Of a stretch of 52,947 bases of DNA, positions 34,993 through 44,646 are shown piece after piece. The notes under the pieces were generated by a model. The model was not told where the DNA came from. It was given only the letters and a program-made list of their open reading frames with translations, and ran no database searches. Source of the DNA: Chara braunii (taxonomy: Eukaryota > Streptophyta > Charophyceae > Charales > Characeae); the NCBI GenBank assembly GCA_003427395.1, contig BFEA01000030.1:3394810-3447756 (forward strand). Reading direction: 5' to 3'. Made by a program: the position numbers and the translations under genes. Numbering within the stretch: position 1 is the stretch's first letter; every line of letters begins with the position of its first letter.

Positions 34993-35009
34993 GAGGGTTT
35001 AGGGTCTAA
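34993..35009 (+). repeat. 17-bp target-site duplication, right copy
   Basis: Exact copy of 28244-28260, immediately 3' of the LINE poly(A). It fixes both ends of the insertion. Confidence 0.85.
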
Positions 35010-35210
35010 AGGGCGTCAAGGTACGGACAAGCAAACAATGAAAAGGCGGGCTGCCGAACAGGGATGGGTTAATAGATAAAGGGGACTCCAAGATTGGTTG
35101 GGTGTTACTAGCAGCTCCATGGGACAATCAGAGCCCCGAGTAGTTAACAGAAATGACCGCAGCCGCAGAAACAACGGACAACAATCCTCGTGATTCATGC
35201 TATTCTAAAT

Positions 35211-35362
35211 GGGACGCTGGACCCGGTTTCCAGCAGGTGCTGCTCCCCGCCAATAGATGGAGCAGCCCAATAGATAAGCCCTCAATCCGGACGGTTCTCG
35301 TACCACCACCGGGATGGAGGGCTTACACAGGGGCTTTAAAAAAAAAAGGAAAAAAAAGGGAG
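35211..35362 (+). mobile_element. Family A LINE 3' tail, second tail form
   Basis: GGGACGCTGGACCC, CCAGCAGGTGCTGCTCCCC and CAATAGATGGAGCAGCCC match the conserved tail. The distal part differs from most copies (GCCCTCAATCCGGACGG, CCACCACCGGGATGG) and ends in an A-rich run. The same distal form occurs at 36281-36387 and, inverted, at 43480-43612, which defines a subfamily. 35010-35210 before it holds nothing I recognise. Confidence 0.75.
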
Positions 35363-36218
35363 TGAAAACCCTCTGAGGACAAATCCTTGGGCTCCGAGGA
35401 TTTCTCAGCCTTTCGTCCTTGGCTCCAAGGGACCTCGCGGGACCTCGCGGGACCTCGTGAGGTCCCTTGGAGCTCGAGGATCGGTGTTGCATGGACCCCG
35501 AGAGGAGAGGGCATGCAAGTACTGATTTGTTACAACCGAGAATCCGGATTGTGGCGGCACCCTATTGGCTGAAAGCCTGGAGCACAACTGCTTTTCTTTT
35601 CTCCTTTTGTTTTTGACATAGCTCTTAGGACTAGTCCTAAGGCAGACGCTCCTAGGATGCGTTAAACGAAGACGATGAAAACCCTAAAATTTTTCAAGCA
35701 TTCGTCCTCGGGCACTTAGGATGCGCTTAGGAGAGTTTAAGGAGGCCCTTATTTTCCCGAAGCTAGAGACGCTAATGCGCCCAGAAGAAAAATGAACGGG
35801 CATGGGCCTCCTTTTGGCTGGTGCAGCCAGACATTTTGCTCCAGCAGCCGACCCCCGAAAGTTGCAGCCTGCATTGCAGCCGCATCGAAGAAAAATGGCG
35901 GGCAAACGTACTGATGCTTCTACCAACTTGGGAAAAAAGAAAAAAAAGAAAAAAAAAAGGAGAAGCGGCGATGCGGGAACGTTTCTTAATTGCAAGCAGT
36001 GAAAAAAAAAAAAAAAAACAGCTGAAAAAAAAAAAACAGTACTAGGGACCATTCCTTCATGCTCTGTGGGCCTCTAAATTTAACCAGGCACACGCCGGTG
36101 TGCACCTTTCTTTTTTTATTTTTATTTATTTTTTTAAGAAAATCATTTATTATAAAACCGGGAAACGGGCCCGGAGAAAAAAACAGAACATCAGGTTGGT
36201 TACTAAAAGGAGTGGCAT
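35363..36218. other. No gene; strong inverted repeats
   Basis: GCTCCAAGGGACCTC (35422-35436) pairs perfectly with 35459-35473 around three GGGACCTCGC-like decamers. CTTAGGACTAGTCCTAAG (35624-35641) is an 18-bp perfect palindrome. A-rich runs occur at 35930-35960, 36002-36018 and 36025-36036. No protein or RNA gene can be supported. Confidence 0.5.
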
Positions 36219-36387
36219 GTCCTTCGGGAGATCCGTTGAAATTGGAACGATGCAGAGAAGATTGAGAAATGGTCCGAATTAAAAAAAGGGCCCAACAGCC
36301 AAGGCCTCAATTCAGGTGGTTCTCTTACCATTGCCGGGATAGTGGCCTTACAAAAGGGTTTTTGCAAAAAAAAAAAGAAAAAAAAAA
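36219..36387 (+). pseudogene. U6 snRNA fused to LINE 3' tail
   Basis: 36219-36263 reads GTCCTTCGGGAGATCCG, then AAATTGGAACGATGCAGAG, AAGATT: the U6 5' domain. It jumps directly to GAGAAATGGTCC (36264-36275), the U6 3' end, missing about 36 internal bases. From 36281 it continues without break into the second form of the LINE tail (CCTCAATTCAGG, CCATTGCCGGGATAG) and an A-rich end. The order U6, LINE 3' end, poly(A) is that of known U6/L1 chimeras, made when the LINE enzyme switches templates. Confidence 0.8.
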
Positions 36388-36426
36388 GGGCCACGAGAAT
36401 GACACGTATAAATTGAGAAATGGTCC
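36388..36426 (+). pseudogene. Second U6 snRNA 3' fragment
   Basis: GGGCCACGAG, AATGACACGTATAAATT and GAGAAATGGTCC match the U6 3' third with a short internal loss. An A-rich stretch follows. It lies directly after the poly(A) of the U6-LINE fusion. Confidence 0.75.
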
Positions 36427-36893
36427 AAAATAAAAAAAGGGGAAAAAAGGAGTAACATTAGAGGAAACTCCCTAGTCGAGGATAATTGCAGCGTTCTGAC
36501 AAGGTTTCCAAGAAAAATGCCTCAGAGTTCACTGCAGTGTTTCACCATACCAAAGGTTTCTGCTGGTGCGCACCAGCGTTTCAGCGAATCAAAAAGCGCT
36601 TCAGAGGCAGCCACTCTGAGTAGGTGAATCGTTCACAACCGGAAAAGTGACCTTGTTCAAGGGACTTGGGGGAAAACATAGTTGATATGAGTGATAGGAG
36701 TGCCTTCCCCCAGTAGGCACCCGCGAGTGATGTAATCCACTCCATTTTCTGCTTGTTTGGGGAGGAGAGGAGGGGTGGGGAAGGGTTTTATACCACGCCT
36801 CTGCCATCGACTACAACCCCTCTACAATCTCTGTCATCAACCGAATCCTTAACTATCTTTATACTGATGTATGCAATAAACTCCATACTTCTT
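36427..36893. other. No recognisable feature
   Basis: Unique-looking sequence without domains, element ends or strong structure. Confidence 0.3.
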
Positions 36894-37008
36894 GGGGAAA
36901 CTACGCCGGAGTCAGAAAAACGAGTTATAATTGCACTATGGGCCAAGATACAGTTTCGCATTGCAGTTCGGGCAATGTATACAACCCAGCTTTCTGGCCA
37001 CACAGATA
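36894..37008. mobile_element. Half of a MITE-like element
   Basis: GGGGAAACTACGCCGGAGTC starts a stretch that matches the reverse complement of 10290-10408, including ATTGCACTATGGGCCAAG and ATGTATACAACCCAGCTTTC. The other inverted-repeat end is missing: homology stops where a LINE 3' UTR begins at about 37009. Confidence 0.7.
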
Positions 37009-37279
37009 TTTGGCACCTGGCACAAGATGAAGAGGTTCTCTCCCCTTTTTCTAAAGACCTGCTTAGTCAATCCTCTGGATTCCAGAATAATTAATGCTGG
37101 CAGGGGTTCTCCAATCTATTCTGTATATGGGACACTGGACCCGCTTTCCAGCAGATGATGCTCCCCATCAATAGACGGAGCCTCTCCCCAAGTGCTAGCG
37201 GTGCCTGCTCTTACCAACACCACTAGCACCAAAGGAGGCGTTTTGTAAAAAAAAAAGAAAAAGAGAAAAAAAGAAGAAA
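37009..37279 (+). mobile_element. Family A LINE 3' UTR and tail
   Basis: The 3' UTR (GATGAAGAGGTTCTCTCCCC, GTCAATCCTCTGGATTCCAG) and conserved tail (GGACACTGGACCC, CAATAGACGGAGCC, CCAACACCACTAGCACC) are followed by an A-rich run to 37279. They match the end of the LINE at 37296-41419. There is no coding sequence. Confidence 0.8.
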
Positions 37280-37446
37280 TAACTACGGTGCAGTCCCTAG
37301 CTAAAAAAAGTAATGAAGCCTCTAAACAAATAGCAGCCCAGAGATACCGGCAAGAAATAGAAACAATGCACCAATTAGTAGAACTTGAGCAGGGTGAAGC
37401 TTCGCATGAACATAATCCCCCGGAATCACAAGAGGGGTAGAATCGT

Positions 37447-38838
37447 ATGCAGATATTAAAAGACCAACTTCTCAAGCAATCCCGCTACCGTTGGCAAGGA
37501 GCATGGATACAGGCAAAACTGTCAAAATTCACAACAGAAGAAGCAATGGATGCCCATTTTTTTGGTATCGCACATTTCAGAGCGAAACGTTCTAGTATTG
37601 AGGCCCTATATGATCTGGAAGCAAGCGGAGAAGGCATCACCCTCAGGACAGTCAGATGCGTTAAGATAGCAATAATTTTTTATAAGGACCTATTCTCCTC
37701 ACACATTCCACCACACAGAAGGGACGCGCCGTGGAATGATTGAGGAATATCTTACTCCATAAAACAAATCTCTCTCAGATAGCCAAAGGAAAAACCTTGA
37801 AGGCCCCCTGACCAAACAAGAAATTTGGACAGCCCTGATGCAAATGGAGGAAGAAAATACTCCTGGCATAGACGGGCTCCCCAAAGAATTTTTGGGAGGT
37901 AATGTTGGAGCCTCTGAGCGAAGATTTGATGGACTTCTACACGGATGTATGGCACACGGGAGGGATGGGAGAAATGGTAGGTAGGGGGGTTCTTTCGCTG
38001 CGTTACAAAAAAGGTGACAAGATGAATATCCGGAATTACAGGCTCATAACCTTACTCACGGTAATATATAAAATGTTGGCCAAGGCATTGGCCAACAAAA
38101 TGATTCCGGTGATGGAAGACATCATCCACCCTTCACAAACCGGCTTCATGCAAAACAGAAACATTCAGGAAAATATACTGCTAGTCCATGAAGTCCTTCA
38201 ACTAGCTAGACACTCACGAAAAAATGTGGCAATGGTGTTTATAGACTTTGAAAAGGCCTACGATCACGTAGATTGGGAATTCTTGGACAGCTGTCTGTAG
38301 AAGATGAACTTCAGGCCGGTTTTTCGGCGATGGATCTATATCCTCCATCACAATGTCACCACCTGCATACAGTTAAACGACTCCTTGGCCCCCCCAATAC
38401 AGTTGGAAAGGTCGGTTCGACAAGGGGACCCCATATCGCCTTTCCTCTTCTTGATCATCATGGAGGCGCTGTCAACAAACCTCCGGGCAAACAAGGACAT
38501 CACCAGGATTAAAATAACCAATATTTCGGAGGAAGCAGTCCCGATGTGCTCCTTGTTTGCGGATGACCTTACGGTCATGATGGAGGATGGAGGCTACTGC
38601 GAACAATCTAGAGGAAATCCAACGAATGATGGACAAGTTCTCCCTGGTCTCGGACATGACAATCAATTGGGGAAATAAAACACAAGGATGGTGTGTTCAT
38701 TATCAAGGAGGACGCCCTCCTGAGACCCCCCGAGTTTCTTGGCTACCCCTAGAAGCTCCACTAAGAGTCATGGGGGTGTCAATAACAACGACCGACTGCC
38801 CCCGAACCAACGATGAATGGATTAGCTCCCCCCCCTGA
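37447..38838 (+). pseudogene. LINE reverse transcriptase, three lesions
   Basis: 37447-37743 is the linker, and 37902-38300 the fingers and palm with GRGVLSLRYKKGDK, QTGFMQNRNIQENILL and an intact motif A FIDFEKAYDHVDW. A TAG (38298-38300) replaces a codon in CLEKMNF. 38304-38592 carries RQGDPISPFLF and the intact FADD. A 7-bp tandem duplication, GATGGAG twice (38579-38592), then shifts the frame, and the thumb continues at 38587-38838 (WGNKTQGWCVHYQGG). Confidence 0.9.
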
Positions 38839-38888
38839 CTAAATTATCCAACTGGCGAAATAAGACCACATCTCTGTTCGGCCGGACA

Positions 38889-40763
38889 GTGGTGATTAAC
38901 AATGTGGTCTTCGCCTCGCTTTGGTATAAGTCGCTGGTGTGGCCTCTAAGTAGGGAGGCACTGCGCACACTCAAAGCCAAAGTAGCGGCATTTTTGTGGC
39001 GAGGGGACGGAGAACTAACAAATGTGATAAGTCGGGTGCCGTGGGACTCAATCATACAGCCAAAAGTCGCAGGGGGTTTAGGGATATTCGACCCCGCCAT
39101 ACAAACTACAGCACTTCGACTTCAATGGATTAAGAAGTTGATCTTTGACAAGGGTAGCCCGTGGAAACCTTTGACCCTAGAACACCTAACCCACATAGCT
39201 CCTCTGGCTCCCTTGGGGGTGCACCCCCTTACCTGGTTAGAGGACCGCTACTGGGCTATTCCGCGAAGGTGGCCACGCAGACGGGGGGAGCCAAAAGAAC
39301 AAATGGACGGCGTTTGATCGTCGCTTCTCCGAAGCTGGCGGAAACTCCCCCTCCCAAACAGGAAACACCCGGACCGTTGGGAGGATGTACTTCGTCAACC
39401 CCTCTTCGGAAACCGTTGGCTAACCGACAGAAACAACCAGGTAATGTGTAGTTCGGCGGCCCCATGGAAAAGCTGGGTGAAAAACGGAGTCACTCGTATA
39501 AAAGATATCTGGGACTGCAACCGGGGTAGCTGGAAAACAACTGACGAACTGCACGAGTCCTTGAGGTATTGCCACCATATTGATCACAATTTAAACATGA
39601 TCATTGAGGCAGTACCACTACCCTGGTACAAAATATTGAGGAGAGGCCCATCATTACAGGAGGGGGACTGGGTGGCGATAAGAGGGACCACTGATCAGGT
39701 GGGGAAAGTTCATAAAACCCGAATACACAACGCCCTAGTGGAAAGGTACGCAATCGGCAGATCAGGAGTGTTGCAAGGGAGCCGGGCCACCTTAATCTGG
39801 CAGGATAAGGCGGATATCTTCCGAATCCGAATCCTTGGGGAAGGGGAGAAAGCCTGCGCATTTCAGCCTGACACCGAGATTCAGAACCTCCCCCTTGACC
39901 CTATAGAATGACAATGGAAACCCACAGGACGCAGAGCCAACCCTACTGCTATGATTGATCTTCAGAAGCTGACGATGAAATCTACATAAAAAATGCTCAG
40001 ACCCAAATGCCATCTTAAAGATAAAATAATTGAGAGATGAAGAAAACATCTTAACGTAGACCGTTCCCTTTTGACGCTGATACCTTGGTTCCAAGCGCGA
40101 AAAGAGAAACCTGCAAAGATCACCTCTCTACAGTGGCAGATCACACACCGGTGTCTGCCAACAATGGATTGGTTGATCGACCACACAAACCTGGAACAGA
40201 AAGGCCAAACTCTCCCTTGGTGTACACGGTGCCTACGAGCCTTTCCTTCACGAAGAAGTGGAGAAACCATTGAACACGTCTTTATGCAATGCTGGACTGC
40301 ACAACTCACATGGCGATGGTGAGACAAAATCTGGAGAAAGATGGTCCCTGACACTCCATGGCCCTGGACCTGGAGGGCGATACTGTTAGGATATTGGCCC
40401 CAGGCCGAAGAGGCATCCACGTACACAGAGAATATGTTCAATCTGGGCCGTAGAGCGATGCTTTGGGGGCTTTGGTGGCAACGTTGCCTCCTGGGCAGAG
40501 AAAGTGTACAGGTAGAGGTCCCTGAGGTCACAAAGCAGATCCAACAACAATTCCAGCTGGAACTAATGAGAAGGTGGCAAATCTTAAAGCGCCAGCTGGA
40601 CTGCTTTCAGACTAATAAAGATATAAGGAAGGCAATCTCTTCCTTCCGGGGGGACTGGCTAGGGGGGGAAGGAGGCGGATGGGTGGCGAAGATTGAGAGT
40701 GGGGCGGTAATAGGGAAGATCAACAACACCTGGAGTTGGTTGAATGCAGAGACTACCGTCTGA
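38889..40763 (+). pseudogene. LINE post-RT and zinc-binding C-terminus
   Basis: 38889-39317: VINNVVFASLWYKSLVWPLS, FLWRGDGEL and HPLTWLEDRYWAIP. 39444-39911: RIKDIWDCNRGSW, YKILRRGPSLQEGD and QNLPLDP. 40071-40322: LQWQITHRCLPTMDWL, then WCTRCLRAF and ETIEHVFMQCW, the Cys-Cys-His-Cys set of zf-RVT. 40341-40763: TENMFNLGRRAMLWGLWWQR to GDWLGGEGGGW. A few stops and shifts separate these otherwise well kept stretches. Confidence 0.85.
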
Positions 40764-41558
40764 GCTTCAACGAATGGACGACCATTAAACCTTCCTTCCC
40801 CCTCCGCCCCCCATCAGAATTCCCAGATCCTTTCCCTCCACACCCGTTCTCTCTGATTGAAGCAATTGACTGAAGAGTGGATAGACATGCTGCATGGATG
40901 GGCAGCAGACACCCAGACACTGGGTGTGACGGGGTTGATGGTCAAAGGAAAAGGGAGACGAAAGGAGGCTCCACTGGTGCCCCCAGTGGCTCCTTCCGGA
41001 TCTTTTAGGCAGGTAATAGGACGCCGGACCCGATCTCTGGCTAGCAAGGACTCAACATAATGTAAGGGGAGAAACTAGTGTGTAGCTGTATATTTGGCGC
41101 CGGATCCAGGGTGAAGAGGTCCCCCCCCCTTTTTTTCTCTTCTCTCTTTTCTCTCCTTCCAATACCCTGCTCAGTCAATCCCCTGGATCCCAGGGCAACC
41201 AATGCTGGCAGGAATAACCCCACAATTGAGTGACAGATGTATCTCAGATGTAACCTCATTTTCAGTCTGTATAAGGGACGCTGACCCGTTTTCCAGCAGG
41301 TGATGCTCCCCACCAATAGATGGAGCCTTTCCCCAGGTGCTAGTGGTGTCTGCTCTTATCAGCACCACTAACACCGATGGGGTTGTGTTTTCAAAAAAAA
41401 AAAAAAAAAAAAAAAAAAACTACGGTGCAGTCAGGGTTACAGTTTGTAATTGCATCGAAACACTGATTTCGCACTTTAGTCAGGGGCCGAGTTTCAATTG
41501 CAGTTGAAACTCGGGCTGGCCTTTTCTATCCGTTCAGTCAGGCACATGACCGTTTTTA

Positions 41559-41596
41559 GTTTGTTTGTTTGTTTGTTTGTTTGTTTGTTTGTTTTT
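41559..41596. repeat. (GTTT)n microsatellite
   Basis: About nine GTTT units inside the inverted-repeat element. Confidence 0.9.
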
Positions 41597-41662
41597 CCGG
41601 TCGCGCCCCGCACTGCGCCGCGCCGCTGCTGGGAAAAAAAAAAAAAAAAAAAAAAAAAAAAA

Positions 41663-41943
41663 NNNNNNNNNNNNNNNNNNNNNNNNNNNNNNNNNNNNNN
41701 NNNNNNNNNNNNNNNNNNNNNNNNNNNNNNNNNNNNNNNNNNNNNNNNNNNNNNNNNNNNNNNNNNNNNNNNNNNNNNNNNNNNNNNNNNNNNNNNNNNN
41801 NNNNNNNNNNNNNNNNNNNNNNNNNNNNNNNNNNNNNNNNNNNNNNNNNNNNNNNNNNNNNNNNNNNNNNNNNNNNNNNNNNNNNNNNNNNNNNNNNNNN
41901 NNNNNNNNNNNNNNNNNNNNNNNNNNNNNNNNNNNNNNNNNNN
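41663..41943. other. Assembly gap (281 N)
   Basis: Unknown sequence following an A run, inside the inverted-repeat element. Confidence 0.99.
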
Positions 41944-42177
41944 CTGTATTTTAACAGTGGAGGGATGGAGGCCAAAGAAGAAAAAGGAAAGAAAAAAAGA
42001 AAAAAGAAAAAAAAAAAACACCCACGAGGGGAAGACCCCAACCTGGGTGGAAGTTACACCAGTGCTTGGAGGAATGTATCTGGCCAGGATGTGAGGACTG
42101 TGAGACATGTTATTTTCTTTGTTTTCTTTTTGTTGTGAGGTCCTTGTAGCGCTGGCAGGGTGGATTCCACGCATCAA

Positions 42178-42250
42178 CTGGGTGTAGCTCAGTTGGTAAG
42201 GCGTTCAAGCGGCACTCAGGAGGTCGTGGGTTCAACTCCCATTGCCCCCA
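42178..42250 (+). repeat. tRNA-derived unit 1 (perfect A and B boxes)
   Basis: A 73-nt tRNA-like unit. The A box TAGCTCAGTTGG (42185-42196) and B box GGTTCAACTCC are both good. The T arm GTGGG/CCCAT pairs fully (42226-42230, 42238-42242), the variable loop AGGTC is canonical, and about 5 of 7 acceptor pairs remain. The anticodon stem does not pair and position 33 is C, so it is not a working tRNA. It is best read as a SINE head or tRNA relic carried inside the inverted-repeat element. Confidence 0.65.
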
Positions 42251-42316
42251 CGATAGTGCCTATGGCATGCTTAGCGTCTTACCTTCGAGATGGTCAGTTG
42301 GTAAGCAAGTACGTGG

Positions 42317-42385
42317 TAGCTCAGTGGCAGAGCTCCGGTGTTGCAACGGGGAAGTTGTGGGTTGGACTTTGTCGGCCTACAACTT
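42317..42385 (+). repeat. tRNA-derived unit 2
   Basis: TAGCTCAGTGGCAGAGC forms a perfect 4-bp D arm. The anticodon-arm position has loop GTTGCAA. The B box is degraded (GGTTGGACT). It starts about 135 bp after unit 1 in the same orientation, so the two may be the head and second monomer of one dimeric SINE. Confidence 0.5.
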
Positions 42386-43132
42386 CCCCTGAGCACAATT
42401 GGTTGGTGTAGGTTGCACCCCACGTACTTGTCCCGAGCCTGGCATAGCGCCCTTACAGAGTAAAGGGTTGGTTGGGTGCATGGTGATACCGTGGCAGTCC
42501 TATGGTGGGGAGGGTTGCCTTGTAGGAAAACCAATGTCGAATCCAGAGGTGTGTCCTACTCTCAATGTCTGTGGACCCATTTCGGGGTGGTGGGTCATCA
42601 GAGGTAGGTTGGGGGTAGTTGTTAGACGACGGTCGAGGTCTCCACCATTACCACTGGTTGATTCTCCCTAGCGAAAAGACATAAGCAAGGCTCATTAGTA
42701 GCAGAAAGCAACCACACATATCCATAATGTCATAGACTATGATATCACATTAGCTCACATAACAACCAGCATACTCAACAACTAACAGTAGACATACATG
42801 ATCCGAGTTGTGCTAGGTTAGTAGTTAAGAGGGGCTCATAGGTTAAGACCTTGGTTAGTTGACCATTAGACACTGCCTATGAGTGCCCTCACTACTCACT
42901 GGACTAGCTGAGAACTATGTGCCTAGCTCCCGAGGTTCCCGTATAACGAGGCTTGTACGCTAGTGCCTCAACTGGGGCTGAATGGGGGAGTTCATTCAGC
43001 GTCAGTGCCCGCGTCCGCTCTGGTCAGGTTGCTCCAGTAGTGAGTGATGTTCCTCGGATGAGGTAAGATAGAAATGGAGTGGGGGTGCGCCAGGAGATAT
43101 ATCGATAGGAGTGGTGGGATGGGAGTCTTGTG

Positions 43133-43170
<38 letters not shown>

Positions 43171-43332
43171 GGATTCCACTCAAGGCAGCTAACTGCCTCG
43201 CTTCGTTCAGTTCCAGACAAGTACTAAAGCATCCTGTATTGGATCGCAATCTGAGCATAAGGGATGCTATTTTTTTTTATCTGCTGTTCGTGGGTAGACG
43301 AGGGCCCTGACTGAACTGCTACCTAAAGGCAG
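42386..43332. other. Interior of the inverted-repeat element, no gene
   Basis: No open frame with recognisable domains. A 29-base A run lies at about 43137-43166, followed by GGCGGATTCCACTC, which echoes GGTGGATTCCACGC at 42160. It may be the tail of a retroposed unit beginning near 42150. Confidence 0.4.
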
Positions 43333-43446
43333 GTCGAGTTTAAACTGCAATTAAAACTCAGCCCCTGACTGAAGTGCGAAATCAGTGTTTCGAATGCAAT
43401 TACAAACTATTTTCGTGACTGCACCGTAGTTACCCAAAAAAAGAAA

Positions 43447-43484
43447 GGGTGCCCGAAGTGCCATTGCAAACTGTATCTTTATTC
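43447..43484 (-). mobile_element. MITE internal fragment
   Basis: Minus strand reads AAGATACAGTTTGCAATGGC and ACTTCGGGCAC, matching the interior of the MITE copies at 10213-10408 and 36894-37008. Confidence 0.5.
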
Positions 43485-43612
43485 TTATTATTATTTTTTG
43501 AAAAGTCCTTGTGGTGAGAGAACCGCTAGAATTGAGGGTTTAGCTGTCAAGCTGCTCCATCTATTGGTGGGGAGCGACACCTGCTGGAAACCGGGCCCAG
43601 CCTCCCATTGAT
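43480..43612 (-). mobile_element. LINE 3' tail, second form, inverted
   Basis: Minus strand: CTGGGCCCGGTTTCCAGCAG, GTCGCTCCCCACC and AATAGATGGAGCAGC, then the second distal form ending in an A/T-rich tail. It is a short 5'-truncated LINE end. The start, beyond about 43612, cannot be placed. Confidence 0.65.
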
Positions 43613-43756
43613 ACATCCTTGAACCCAATGTTATTTGTTTTTTTTTCCTGGGGCCATAGCCTTCGCAGTCTTCATACCCTCTAATATCACCCACCCTTTC
43701 TTGGAGCACCCTCTATCTAGTGGCTCTACCCCTCCCCGAAAATTGGACGATGCGAG

Positions 43757-44617
43757 ATGGTTGAGTGGGTTAGTGCAACTCCAGGGGTACAGTCATATGA
43801 CCTCCGCTCTTGGGCAGCCTCTCAAAAATTGGAGGACTTCTTGAAAATGGTGGAAGACAGGTGGCATGATCCGCAGGAGGCTCAAAAGGCCACTGATGCG
43901 ATCCTGACACTGCACACGCAACAGTTTAAGTCAGTAAGGGATGCCACCGACGCTGTAGAGCGTTTGATTTGTGTTCCAGGGGTACCTTATGACCCCCAGG
44001 TCCTGCTAACTTCGTACCTGAGGACCTTATCTCTGCCGCTCAGGAACCAATTGGCAAAAGAGGCCAACATTAATATGCACAACTTTCCTTCGTTCAGCAA
44101 GGTGGCCCTAGACCTAGAAGCAAAGATAGGGTATGGATAAGCACCCACTACGGAAGGGAGAAAGAAGACACTGCCTCCCAACTGGAAGGCGAAAAGTCAA
44201 ATCATGTTTGTCGACAACGATGGATCAACCATCGAGTTGGACGGCAACTTCCAGGAGGGAGTAGGTGCAGAGGCGGATGGCGAAACTTCAGAGGGTGGAG
44301 TAGTCGCCGTCGTACAGCAAAAAGGTAAAGGGACCGGTAGACGCCCTAGGGGATCCCGGTCGAAGAGTCAAACAGACCCCAATGCTCCTCCATGGGAGAA
44401 AGCGGGTCTAGCTGAGGACGTGTGGAGAGATCAGTGGGCACGACAAGCTTGTATCAAGTGTGGCCAATATGATCATAGCATGTACAAGTGCCTCAATAGG
44501 AAGGTCACCGAGAAGATCCCGCCCACTATGGGGTCGGCAGTAGGATCCTCTCAAACCGTTGGTAGCAACGTTGCTAGTTCTTCAGGTAGTGCTCCGGGAA
44601 ACACATCCGGCCAGTAG
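43757..44617 (+). pseudogene. gypsy gag, C-terminal part
   Basis: One frame with a TAA at 44138-44140. The first part is a helical capsid-like domain (DAVERLICVPGVPYDP, LRNQLAKEANI). The second is a basic linker followed by a CCHC knuckle, CIKCGQYDHSMYKC (C-x2-C-x4-H-x4-C), which binds RNA in retroelement nucleocapsids. The N-terminal region seen at 52401-52889 in the following copy is missing here, and the frame seems shifted near 43757. Confidence 0.8.
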
Positions 44618-44646
44618 CGATAGTAGCTGTTCTGACTAGGGTCGCG

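Larger units (their letters stand above)
37296..41419 (+). mobile_element. Family A LINE inserted in the DNA element's end
   Basis: 5'-truncated within the ORF2 linker (RYRQEIETMHQLVELEQGEA). It then holds reverse transcriptase, post-RT and zinc-binding domains, ORF2 end (WTTIKPSFPLRPPSEFPDPF), a 3' UTR (40800-41275), the conserved tail (41276-41390) and poly(A) to 41419. Target duplication AACTACGGTGCAGTC occurs at 37281-37295 and 41418-41432. It is the least decayed C-terminal half in the window. Confidence 0.88.
37280..43432. mobile_element. Inverted-repeat DNA element, split by a LINE
   Basis: The left end TAACTACGGTGCAGTC (37280-37295) is cut by a LINE and resumes at 41420 after duplication of AACTACGGTGCAGTC. 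The next ~85 bp to 41515 match the reverse complement of 43333-43432: GTTTGTAATTGCAT, CACTGATTTCGCAC and GTCAGGGGC occur in both. Each end contains a near-palindrome; CGAGTTTCAA/TTGAAACTCG at 41489-41514 is perfect. Without the LINE the element is about 2 kb including an N gap. No transposase is visible. It shares end and TGCAATT words with the 196-bp MITE. Confidence 0.65.

Noticed and set aside
41494-42177. Open frames of about 200 residues across the second N gap
   Set aside because: Most of their length is N and homopolymer.
42178-42250. Functional tRNA gene
   Set aside because: The anticodon stem does not pair and the base before the anticodon is C, so it is a tRNA relic.
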